Below, one piece after another: positions 26,798 through 34,869 of a stretch of 64,000 nucleotides of DNA (position 1 is the stretch's first letter; each line of letters begins with the position of its first letter). The DNA is from Lachnospiraceae bacterium (GTDB taxonomy: Bacteria > Bacillota > Clostridia > Lachnospirales > Lachnospiraceae): NCBI GenBank assembly GCA_017449075.1, contig JAFSKG010000011.1, forward strand, positions 16,961-80,960. The letters run 5' to 3'. The position numbers and the translations under genes are program-made. The notes beneath the pieces were generated by a model. It was given only the letters and a program-made list of their open reading frames with translations, was not told the origin of the DNA and made no database searches.

Positions 26798-27718
26798 CTA
26801 CACTTTCCCTTGCATCAAATTGTTTTTGCTTTTTGGATCTTTTAGAACTTCTAGTTGCTTTTCAAGTTGGCTTATCATTTGGTTATAATATTTTATCTGT
26901 TCGCTCCCTTTTCGCTCCATCGGTATTGTTCTAAACATCTCAGGTAAAATCCTTATACCATAAAAATGTCTTAAATCTTTTTTTTTCTTATCAAAGTTTC
27001 CATTATAGGCAAGGTCAAATATCTCATCAAAAATCTTTTCGATATTTACATTTTCCTTTAGAGAGTGGCTCATAGACCTTGCAATTATATAAGCAATATT
27101 ATCTGCAATCTGTAGACCTGCCACATCCTCTTTCTTCTTTTTCACAGAAAAATTAGTGTTACAGAGCTGGAGAGCTTCATCATTTATATATCCTACGCCC
27201 TTGCTATTTGCAATAATTCTAAGATAATCTTTCTTAAGTAAAAAGTCTGGACTCATATTCCACTTTTGGTCTTCTGTATTTCTCGCTTCATATATTGTCT
27301 TTCCAAACCCGTTTCTATAAAACAAATAATGGGTATAATTCTCTATGACTTTTTCAAGGGCTATGTTAAATGGATTATCAATAAATGCAAAATCAGTCTT
27401 TTCATTTTTTGTAAATGCAGTCCCAAATAGTTCGTGCAACTCATCGAGTTTTATTACCGTAGCAAATACTACTCCATCCACTTCACGAACTATTTTAATC
27501 AAATCAATAAAGGCTTCTGGATATCTCTTTATATAGTCAGTCGCATGAAAAACTCTTGATTCTTTATCTTTGACATCTTTCCAAACTATTTTTTTAAGCT
27601 CAGTTAACCTTCGTTCAATTTCTTTTTCTTTTTCAATGTGACAAGCAAATCCACCAATGACAAAAATGTTGTCAACCGACTTACTCTCATCTAAATATAA
27701 TGTATACTCATTCTCCAT
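26798..27718 (-). CDS. DUF3800 domain protein
   Basis: 306 residues opening with YTLYLDESKSVDNIFVIGGF, the conserved LDES-type N-terminal strand of DUF3800, whose acidic residues suggest an RNase H-like fold. A later block, VAGLQIADNIAYIIAR, matches the family's conserved QxAD segment. The biochemical role of DUF3800 is not established; members are often found near mobile or defence genes, but neither is seen here. GGGAGAA supplies the ribosome binding site and lies directly against a B-type repeat module, GTCCGCCC. The C-terminus ends in a short helical region, YNQMISQLEKQLEVL. Confidence 0.75.
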   Translation of the reverse strand: MENEYTLYLDESKSVDNIFVIGGFACHIEKEKEIERRLTELKKIVWKDVKDKESRVFHATDYIKRYPEAFIDLIKIVREVDGVVFATVIKLDELHELFGTAFTKNEKTDFAFIDNPFNIALEKVIENYTHYLFYRNGFGKTIYEARNTEDQKWNMSPDFLLKKDYLRIIANSKGVGYINDEALQLCNTNFSVKKKKEDVAGLQIADNIAYIIARSMSHSLKENVNIEKIFDEIFDLAYNGNFDKKKKDLRHFYGIRILPEMFRTIPMERKGSEQIKYYNQMISQLEKQLEVLKDPKSKNNLMQGKV

Positions 27719-27729
27719 TTATTTCTCCC

Positions 27730-27783
27730 GGGCGGACAGAATGTCCGCCCCTACAACACCATAGGGGCGAGCTATGCGAGCCC
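27730..27783. repeat. GTAGGGG-family locus 6: B module plus A module
   Basis: GGGCGGACA (27730-27738) and TGTCCGCCC (27742-27750), followed by CTAC, form a perfect palindrome. TAGGGGCGAGCTATGCGAG and CCC at 27762-27783 form an A module. The locus fills the gap between pnp and the DUF3800 gene, and its end supplies the sequence next to the DUF3800 ribosome binding site. Confidence 0.85.
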
Positions 27784-27790
27784 AATTAAA

Positions 27791-28615
27791 TTATTTTATA
27801 TTTGCAATAATACCTTTAACGAGTTTTTCAAATTTGACAGCAATTTTCGCCGCCGTCTCCCTCACATCATCATCACTGAGTTCTACTTTTGAAAGTCCTG
27901 TTCCCATATTTGTGATAACACTAAGTCCGGCTGTTTTCATCCCTGCATGTCTTGCTGCTATAACTTCTATCACTGTACTCATACCAACTGCATCTACTCC
28001 AAGTTTGCCTAGTAGTTTAACTTCTGTTGCTGTCTCATATGATGGTCCCTTTAGTTGACAGTACACGCCTTCTTGGAGTTTTATTTTGTTTTTTGCCGCA
28101 ACTTTTTTTATAACTTTAATCATTTCTGGATCATACACATTTGTCATATCTGGAAATCTAGTTCCAAGCTCTTCCACATTTTCGCCTATAAGAGGGTTTG
28201 GAGCAAAAAATGATATGTGATCTTTTATAATCATTATATCGCCTGGGCGATATTTTTTATTTGGAGTACCTGCCGCATTTGTCAAAATTAATTTTTTTAC
28301 ACCCATCATAGCAATAAGCCTTACAGGTCTTACTGCTTCTACCGCACTATAACCTTCATAAAAGTGAATTCGGCCTTGCATCACAAGAACTTTTTTACCG
28401 CCTATAGTTGTAAATACAAATTTTCCTTTGTGATTTTGATTTGTGGCCTTTGGAAAATTTTTGATGCTTGCATAATCAATTACCGCATCAATCTTCAAAT
28501 CATTTACAAAATCTCCAAGTCCTGAACCAAGTGTAATTGCTATCTCTGGCACATATGGTATCTTCTTTTTGATACTATCATATGCCTCTTTCAATATTTT
28601 ATACTCTTTACTCAT
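27791..28615 (-). CDS. punA: Purine nucleoside phosphorylase (trimeric, guanosine/inosine type)
   Basis: 274 residues. It cleaves inosine, guanosine and their deoxy forms to base plus (deoxy)ribose-1-phosphate. Family signatures are ITLGSGLG at the phosphate loop, LTNAAGTPN, and the base-site stretch AARHAGMKTAGLSVITNMGTGLS. The start is ATG 28615, with GGGAGGG centred about 8 nt upstream; an ATG at 28630 would place that motif inside the coding region. It fits functionally with the nucleoside importer, deoC, xpt and guaA elsewhere in the window. Confidence 0.92.
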   Translation of the reverse strand: MSKEYKILKEAYDSIKKKIPYVPEIAITLGSGLGDFVNDLKIDAVIDYASIKNFPKATNQNHKGKFVFTTIGGKKVLVMQGRIHFYEGYSAVEAVRPVRLIAMMGVKKLILTNAAGTPNKKYRPGDIMIIKDHISFFAPNPLIGENVEELGTRFPDMTNVYDPEMIKVIKKVAAKNKIKLQEGVYCQLKGPSYETATEVKLLGKLGVDAVGMSTVIEVIAARHAGMKTAGLSVITNMGTGLSKVELSDDDVRETAAKIAVKFEKLVKGIIANIK

Positions 28616-28749
28616 AATACCCTCCCTCATTGTAATAATTTTTATAATCTAATAAGTTTAACTATTTATGACTAATTATATCACATAATATTACTTAATC
28701 ATATATTTATCTTATATTGAATCTATACTGGGCAATATCCTATCCCCTC

Positions 28750-28819
28750 GGGCGGACAGAATGTCCGCCCCTACGCATAACAAATACATCGTAGGGGACG
28801 ACATTCTGTCGTCTCTCTA
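28750..28819. repeat. GTAGGGG-family locus 7: B module plus C module
   Basis: A perfect B palindrome (GGGCGGACA and TGTCCGCCC) followed by CTAC occupies 28750-28774. A C module (GTAGGGGACGACA and TGTCGTCTCTC) covers 28791-28817. Both lie in the 316-bp divergent gap 28616-28931, which otherwise holds the promoter at 28844 and AT-rich sequence without visible features. Confidence 0.85.
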
Positions 28820-28843
28820 GCCTTTTACAACTCTAAAATATTT

Positions 28844-28872
28844 TTGACACATTCATAGTTTTATACTATAAT
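28844..28872 (+). promoter_or_regulatory. Consensus sigma-A promoter
   Basis: TTGACA (28844-28849), 17-bp spacer, TATAAT (28867-28872). Transcription would start near 28879 and read the small membrane protein gene at 28932. Confidence 0.85.
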
Positions 28873-28931
28873 AAAAATATACAGGACTATCGGTTTTGTA
28901 TGCAAAAAATCAAATGAAAGAAGGTAAATTT

Positions 28932-29387
28932 ATGAATCTTAACACAAGTAAAATGATTTTAAAGGTTTTTGGTATTATTTCAATCATCTTTGGCATCATA
29001 GGCATAGTAGCAGGAATTTTGGCTATAGCTGGTGGAGCTCTCATAGGTGCAGGAGCTGCTGCAGGTGAAGTTACTGCAAGTAGTGAGATGGCTGGTGGAG
29101 TTGCACTTTTAGGCTTTGGTGGTCTCCTTATAATAATCGGCTCTGTTGTTGAATTACTTTCAGGAATTTTCTCTGTTAAAGCATCAAATGACATTTCAAA
29201 AATTATGCCAGCATGGTGGTTTGCACTTATAAGCCTTGTTATGGGTATCGTAAATATAATCGTTATGGTAGTTCAAAAATCTCAGGCTACAAACACTAGC
29301 AACATTGTAAGTGCTGTTATAGGTCTTCTCATCAGCATTCTTATATTTGTTGCAGCTAACACTATTAAAAAAGCAGCAGGAAAATAA
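28932..29387 (+). CDS. Small four-helix membrane protein of unknown function
   Basis: 151 residues with about four hydrophobic segments: IFGIIGIVAGILAIAGGALI, VALLGFGGLLIIIGSVVELL, WWFALISLVMGIVNIIVMVV and a C-terminal one ending in basic residues. No enzyme motif is visible. ATG 28932 is chosen because GAAGG lies 8 nt before it; upstream in-frame starts lack a ribosome binding site. It is transcribed alone from a near-perfect promoter and ends at a strong terminator, so it is probably a well-expressed single-gene unit. Confidence 0.75.
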   Translation: MNLNTSKMILKVFGIISIIFGIIGIVAGILAIAGGALIGAGAAAGEVTASSEMAGGVALLGFGGLLIIIGSVVELLSGIFSVKASNDISKIMPAWWFALISLVMGIVNIIVMVVQKSQATNTSNIVSAVIGLLISILIFVAANTIKKAAGK

Positions 29388-29405
29388 TTTAATTTTATTT
29401 TATTG

Positions 29406-29431
29406 CCCCACTTGTATGTGGGGTTTTTTTA
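29406..29431 (+). terminator. Intrinsic terminator of the small membrane protein gene
   Basis: CCCCAC and GTGGGG pair around TTGTAT, followed by seven T. Confidence 0.9.
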
Positions 29432-29446
29432 TTATTTGGCAAACAT

Positions 29447-29510
29447 GCCGCTCGCATAGCTCGCGGCTACGTATGGGCGAGCCCCTTGTACGGGCGAGTT
29501 GTACGAGCCC
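29447..29510. repeat. GTAGGGG-family locus 8: A' module and A modules
   Basis: GCCGCTCGC...GCTCGCGGCTAC at 29447-29470 closely matches the A' module at 26067. It is followed by GGGCGAGCCCC and a full GGGCGAG...CGAGCCCC module to 29510. The locus lies directly before the SulP start. Confidence 0.8.
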
Positions 29511-29521
29511 CTTTAAAATTT

Positions 29522-30765
29522 ATGATTGATAATTCATACAAACCGAAAATTTTAGATTCATTGAAAGGTTACACCTTAGATACTTTTTTAGGTGACCTAA
29601 CAGCCGCTATCGTAGTGGCTATCATTGCATTGCCCCTTTCTATAGCACTTGCTATCGCATCTGGTGTTGGTCCAAATGAAGGTCTCTACACAGCAATAGT
29701 TGCTGGTTTTATCATTTCTCTCTTAGGTGGAACTAAGATTCAAATATCAGGACCTACAGCTGCATTATCTGGTATCATTGCTTCGGCCATATTAAAACAT
29801 GGTTTAGACACTCTCATAGTTGCAACCATCGTCGCTGGTACCATACTAATAATCTTCGGATTTTTAAGAGTTGGTGTATATCTAGCCAAAATTCCAAATA
29901 CAATAGTCGTAGGTTTTACAGCAGGAATTGCACTTGGAATACTTGTAGGTCAGTCAAAAGATTTTTTTGGAATTACTTATCTTAACGGCGCAAGACCAAT
30001 AGGAAATATAGAAAAAATTATCAAATTTTTTAAAAACATTAATACTCTCAATATTTACTCACTTTTAGTAGGACTCTTATCATTAACAATCTTAATTACA
30101 TTTCCAAAAATTTCAAAAAAAATTCCTGCATCACTTATTTCTATTTTAATTTCTACCATCGTTGTGAAGGTTTCGAATTTAAATGTCTTAAAGATAAATG
30201 ATTTATATGCCATAAGTAATAGTCCTATGACATTCCGTGCTCCAAATCTTATACTACTAAAAACTCCTGCTGTCTACACAATCGGAATAACAATTGCCTG
30301 TCTAATTGCCGTAGAAGCAATACTCGCTTGTAAAGTCTCAGACAAATTATCTGGTGACTACCATCACGGAAATGCAGAATTAATCGCTCAAGGTTTTGGC
30401 AGTATCGCATCTGTGCTCTTTGGTGGCATTCCTGCAACTGGCGCTCTTGCCAGAACTTCTGCAAGTGTAAAAAATGGTGCTAAAACTCCTATAGCAGGTA
30501 TGCTACAAGCTGTTATACTTTTTCTTATACTCATAGGTCTTATGAAATATGTTGGTATGATTCCTATGTCAACAATTGCAGCACTATTATTTGTAGTTGC
30601 ATCAAACATGTTTCAAGTAAAAACAATTACAGGCTACATAAAAGATGGAAACAAAAAGACATAGCGGTATTATTCACTTGCCTTGTACTCACATTTACAA
30701 TAAACCTAATGGTAGGAATCTCAGTGGCACTCATACTGTGGATCTTACTTAACAAACTACTGTAG
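29522..30765 (+). pseudogene. SulP-family anion permease, frameshifted near the 3' end and lacking a STAS domain
   Basis: From ATG 29522 the frame encodes the SulP membrane domain: DLTAAIVVAIIALPLSIALAIASGVGP, GTKIQISGPTAALSG, GGIPATGALARTSASVKNGAKTPIAG. It stops at TAG 30662-30664. The sequence before the stop, AACAAAAAGACATAG, hides a -1 frame from 30658 that continues as DIAVLFTCLVLTFTINLMVG and VALILWILLNKLL to TAG 30763, matching the last SulP helix. So either one A is missing from the A5 run, by mutation or sequencing error, or ribosomes slip. Even when joined, the protein (about 414 residues) lacks the cytosolic STAS domain usual in the family. The restored stop codon lies inside a repeat module. 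No Shine-Dalgarno sequence is seen. Confidence 0.75.
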
Positions 30766-30835
30766 GGGCGAACGCGAAAACCGTAGGGGCGAACGCTTGC
30801 GGAGCCCTATTCGTAGGGGCGAGTTCTACGAGCCC
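30763..30835 (+). repeat. GTAGGGG-family locus 9: three A modules
   Basis: Three tandem GTAGGGGCGA units (from about 30762, 30783 and 30812), the last two closed by GGAGCCC and CGAGCCC, fill the gap between the SulP permease and malQ. The first supplies the TAG of the frameshift-restored permease. Confidence 0.85.
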
Positions 30836-30859
30836 AATATTTTTTAAAAGGATTTGATT

Positions 30860-32347
30860 ATGAAAAGAAGTAGCGGAATTTTAATGCCAGTTTTCTCTCT
30901 ACCATCAAAGTATGGTATCGGCACTCTTGGAAAAACTGCATACGAATTTGTAGATTTTTTGGTTGACACAAAGCAAACTTATTGGCAAATGCTTCCTATA
31001 ATGCATACAGGTTTTGGTAACTCACCATATTCTGCCATATCAAGTTTTGGTGTAAATCCATTTTTCATAGATTTTGATTTGCTAAAAGACGAAGGTCTAC
31101 TCAAAGAAACTGATTATAGATATTTAGAAACCGATACTAGTCCAAGACGAGTTGACTATGAAAAACAATTTAACAATAAATACAAAATTCTTAAAATTGC
31201 TTGTTGCAATTTCAAGAAACTATATAAAGATGAATACAATAGTTTTCAGTCTAAGCAAGAATTTTTTAGTGATGAATATGCTTTGTTCCTTTCAATAAAA
31301 GAAAAGTTCAATGGCGCTTCTTTTGATGTATGGCCAAATGAATATAGGTTTTGTAATCCTGAAACTTTGAATAGTTTTCAAAATGAAAACTTTGAACTTG
31401 TAGATTTTTATAAAACTATGCAGTGTCTATTCTTTAGGCAATGGTTCAAATTAAAAAGATACGCAAATGAAAAAGGAATAAAAATTATTGGTGACATTCC
31501 TATTTATAGTGCATACGACAGCACAGAAGTTTGGCTTCATCCAGAGATTTTCCACCTAGACCACAACAAACTTCCTATAGAAGTTGCAGGTTGCCCACCT
31601 GATGGATATGCAGCAACAGGACAACTTTGGGGAAATCCACTCTACAACTTTAAATTCATAGAGGAAAAGGGATTTACATATTTTATAGATAAATTTTCTC
31701 GTCTTCAAAGACTTTATGATATAATAAGGATTGATCACTTTAGAGGGTTTGATTCTTTCTATGCAATCCCATTTGGAAATAAAGATGCTACAATTGGAAG
31801 ATGGGTTGAAGCTCCTGGAAAAAAACTTTTTAAAACTGTAAAAGAAACCTTAGGAAATGTAGAAATAATAGTGGAGGACCTAGGATTTTTAACTAACTCG
31901 GTTAAAGAACTTTTAGAATATACTGGTTTTCCAGGCATGAAAGTTCTTGAGTTTGCGTTTAATGCCAATGACAAAAGCAATACCGAATATCTTCCACATA
32001 CATATACAGAAAATAGCGTTGCTTACCTTGGAACTCACGACAATGACACATTTATGGGATGGATTAATTCTATAAATGAAAATGATAGAAACTATGCTAT
32101 AGAATATTTACATTTAAAAGATCCTGCTAATTATTATAAAGAAGCTCTTAAAGTGCTTTATGAAAGTAAATCAAACCTCGTCATAACTCAATTCCAAGAT
32201 TTGCTTGGCACAGGAAGTATTGGTCGTATGAACGTGCCTTCAACTTTAAGCCCTATGAACTGGAGCTATAGGCTTCTTCCTTATGAGTTAAATGACGAGG
32301 TTAAGAATTTTCTTAGAGGTTTGACAGCTGATACTAAGCGTTGCTAG
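30860..32347 (+). CDS. malQ: 4-alpha-glucanotransferase (amylomaltase, GH77)
   Basis: 495 residues, typical of GH77. It transfers alpha-1,4-glucan segments between maltodextrins in the cytosol. The catalytic nucleophile lies in RIDHFRGFDSFYAIP, the acid/base in IIVEDLGFLT and the third carboxylate in YLGTHDNDTFMGW. The start is ATG 30860 with AAAAGGA 8 nt upstream. The last 14 nt overlap the convergent MFS gene. No other maltodextrin or glycogen gene is visible nearby, so it stands alone. Confidence 0.93.
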   Translation: MKRSSGILMPVFSLPSKYGIGTLGKTAYEFVDFLVDTKQTYWQMLPIMHTGFGNSPYSAISSFGVNPFFIDFDLLKDEGLLKETDYRYLETDTSPRRVDYEKQFNNKYKILKIACCNFKKLYKDEYNSFQSKQEFFSDEYALFLSIKEKFNGASFDVWPNEYRFCNPETLNSFQNENFELVDFYKTMQCLFFRQWFKLKRYANEKGIKIIGDIPIYSAYDSTEVWLHPEIFHLDHNKLPIEVAGCPPDGYAATGQLWGNPLYNFKFIEEKGFTYFIDKFSRLQRLYDIIRIDHFRGFDSFYAIPFGNKDATIGRWVEAPGKKLFKTVKETLGNVEIIVEDLGFLTNSVKELLEYTGFPGMKVLEFAFNANDKSNTEYLPHTYTENSVAYLGTHDNDTFMGWINSINENDRNYAIEYLHLKDPANYYKEALKVLYESKSNLVITQFQDLLGTGSIGRMNVPSTLSPMNWSYRLLPYELNDEVKNFLRGLTADTKRC

Positions 32348-33527
32348 TCTTCTTTCTCACATAATTGTATATTATAAACAACATTGCAAAACCAATTGCA
32401 GGAACTATTTGCACATATTTTATTGATATAGCATTTGATGTTAAAGTCATAAGCGAAGAAACTGCTGCAACTCCGCAAAGTCCAAATACTCCAGCAAGAC
32501 TAATTATTACACTTAATATTTTTATATCAAACAATTCTTTTAAGTCTGCATCTAAGAGTGGGGTGAGCGGGCCTGACATAAATCCAATTAATGCGACATT
32601 CGCATATACAGGCCACACACCTTTATATGGCAAGAACAGCATGATAATCAACACTGACTCTAACAATGATAATATCTTTATTATTTTATCTGTTCCAACT
32701 TTTTCTGCAACTATTCCCATACAAATTCGTCCAATAGTAAGTGCAAATGAATAAATAGCCGCTGTTGTTGCACCTTCTACTATTGATATTCCTTTTTGTT
32801 CTACAACTATAGTGGCAGACCATGCCATAAATGCACAACCCGAACCAATTGACAATGTAAAGCAAAGTAATGTTGGCAAAACTCTTTTCATCTTCAAAAC
32901 TTCTAATACTTTTATATCACTTGATTTTTCTTCTTCTGTCACTGAATGCATGCTGAGAATATCTTTATCTATCGTCTCTCTCTTTTTAATCCAATATTTT
33001 TTCATTAAAGAAAGAATGATTATAACTACTACAGTTATACCAAATGCAATGTTAAAACCATTTCGATATGAAGATGTATATAAAAGTGCAAATGTCATAA
33101 GCATAGGTGCTGCTGTTGCAGTTAATCCCCATACTCCATGCATAAATGACACCCACTTAGCATCATACGCTTTAACAACATAACTATTAGAATTTACATC
33201 TATGATTCCGTTACCTAAACCGAGAATCGCTCCAGCTACAAAAAGCATAGGTAAACTTATTGCATTTGCATAGAGAATCATGCTTATTGCATATAATGTA
33301 AGCCCTAGGATGCTCGTAAGGTTAGACCCCAGTTTCTGCCTTATCTTAAATGTCACCAAACTTGAAAGTCCTGATGCTACGCTTGTAACTGTAAATATAA
33401 TTCCAATAGCTGCCGCATCTATATTAAGTTCCGATGCCATCTGAGGCCAAATACCACCAACTAAAGAACTACATAAACCATAGACTCCAAAGCAGATATA
33501 GATCATAAACATAAATGTCTTTGTCAT
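32334..33527 (-). CDS. MFS transporter (paralogue 2)
   Basis: 397 residues with about 12 predicted helices. It is closely similar in layout to the protein encoded just upstream: LCSSLVGGIWPQMASELN near the N-terminus, NGIIDVNSNSYVVKAYDAKWVSFMHGVWG in the first half, and a central cytosolic loop with ILSMHSVTEEEKSSDIK. AAAGGAGAG gives the start at 33527, only 12 nt after the stop of the first paralogue. Substrate unknown; the pattern is of sugar- or drug-type MFS carriers. Confidence 0.8.
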   Translation of the reverse strand: MTKTFMFMIYICFGVYGLCSSLVGGIWPQMASELNIDAAAIGIIFTVTSVASGLSSLVTFKIRQKLGSNLTSILGLTLYAISMILYANAISLPMLFVAGAILGLGNGIIDVNSNSYVVKAYDAKWVSFMHGVWGLTATAAPMLMTFALLYTSSYRNGFNIAFGITVVVIIILSLMKKYWIKKRETIDKDILSMHSVTEEEKSSDIKVLEVLKMKRVLPTLLCFTLSIGSGCAFMAWSATIVVEQKGISIVEGATTAAIYSFALTIGRICMGIVAEKVGTDKIIKILSLLESVLIIMLFLPYKGVWPVYANVALIGFMSGPLTPLLDADLKELFDIKILSVIISLAGVFGLCGVAAVSSLMTLTSNAISIKYVQIVPAIGFAMLFIIYNYVRKKTSNA

Positions 33528-33539
33528 AATACTCTCCTT

Positions 33540-34745
33540 TTATATATTAGCTCTTTTACTTGCTCTATAAACTATATAAGAGAATATCGCAAGAAGTATT
33601 ACAGCTACTATAATTATATATACTTGAATCACATCTATTCCAAAAAACTTCACAACAAGAGTTGCGCAGAATGAAGAAATGCCTATACCTGTAAGACTAA
33701 ATATAGAACAGTACCCCAAAATCTCACCCACATTGTTTTCACCAAAAAGAGTTTTTAAATAGTGATTAAGGAAAGGAATGATCGGCGCTATACCTATTCC
33801 AAGTACTGCCGCATTCAAATATAAGAAATATATATTTGTCGACTTTATAAACATAAGTCCTACACCAACAATTGCAACAATTATGCCAAAGAATATTACA
33901 TTCTTTGTTTTAAAGTTACTTGCTATAAACCCTAGAATCACTCTCATAAGGGTTAGGCTTGCAAAAAATACTGTAGCTAAGTTTGCACCTTCAATTACGC
34001 TTATATGTCTTTGTTCTACAAATATAGTTGCAATCCAAGTATTCATAAGTCCATTTAATGCATTTCCAAAGAAGAAACAGATCATAACTATAAGTGCTAA
34101 ATCGATCTTTATAATATCTACAAACTTTTTATTACTTGTCTTCTCTTCCTCTGACACTGAGTGAAGCTCAACAATCTCTTTTGCAACACTTGCTTTGTTC
34201 GCCTCCCACTTTCTCTTCATAAAACGCATCAATATAAACACTGCTATTATAATAACTGCACCTATAGCAAAACCTATTCTATAATTTTTTAAAAATGTAA
34301 TAGACAATGCCATTATCATAGGTCCTACCGAAGAACCTATTCCCCAGCATGCATGAAGCAAAGAAACTTTTTTTGCATCATATGCTTTTATAATATAACT
34401 ATTTGCACCTACATCAACTATTGCATTTCCTATACCGAGAACTATAAACCCTATACCTATAATGTAAATATTTTTTGCAACCCCATACAAAATCAAAGAA
34501 AGAGCCATAAACGCAAGCCCTATTGATACTGTAATGTTAGTTCCAAACTTTCTTCTTATCTTATATACAAAAGCACTTGTGATGCCCGATGTAATATTAC
34601 AAAACGTAGACACTACACCAAGAAGAGCAACTGCTGCACCAATATCTTCTGCAACTTTTGGCCAAACACTATTTAGTAAATTTCCTGATAAACCATATAA
34701 TACATAGCTTGTGAAAATTACAAATAAAAAATTATACATTGGCAT
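33540..34745 (-). CDS. MFS transporter (paralogue 1)
   Basis: 401 residues, about 12 helices. Matches to its downstream neighbour include SGNLLNSVWPKVAEDI, GIGNAIVDVGANSYIIKAYDAKKVS and the loop IVELHSVSEEEKTSNKK, so the pair arose by tandem duplication. ATG 34745 is chosen because GGAGG lies 7-8 nt before it; an upstream ATG at 34763 has none. Both form a two-gene operon bounded upstream by the terminator at 34794. A heteromeric transporter or two related substrates are both possible. Confidence 0.8.
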   Translation of the reverse strand: MPMYNFLFVIFTSYVLYGLSGNLLNSVWPKVAEDIGAAVALLGVVSTFCNITSGITSAFVYKIRRKFGTNITVSIGLAFMALSLILYGVAKNIYIIGIGFIVLGIGNAIVDVGANSYIIKAYDAKKVSLLHACWGIGSSVGPMIMALSITFLKNYRIGFAIGAVIIIAVFILMRFMKRKWEANKASVAKEIVELHSVSEEEKTSNKKFVDIIKIDLALIVMICFFFGNALNGLMNTWIATIFVEQRHISVIEGANLATVFFASLTLMRVILGFIASNFKTKNVIFFGIIVAIVGVGLMFIKSTNIYFLYLNAAVLGIGIAPIIPFLNHYLKTLFGENNVGEILGYCSIFSLTGIGISSFCATLVVKFFGIDVIQVYIIIVAVILLAIFSYIVYRASKRANI

Positions 34746-34793
34746 AATATTTCCTCCACACATATTTTATAATATTTATTTAATTATAGCAAC

Positions 34794-34829
34794 AAAAAAC
34801 ACTGCATATATGGGATTTGCAGTGTTTTT
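34794..34829 (-). terminator. Intrinsic terminator after the two-component operon
   Basis: AAAACACTGCA (34796-34806) and TGCAGTGTTTT (34818-34828) form an 11-bp stem, with T runs on either strand. It ends the histidine kinase transcript and shields the MFS operon. Confidence 0.85.
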
Positions 34830-34869
34830 GGCAATTTTCATTGCATTTATATATATAATTAAAGGAGGC

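Noticed and set aside
29486-29521. Upstream start for the SulP permease
   Set aside because: The additional residues come from a repeat module; family alignment favours the ATG at 29522.
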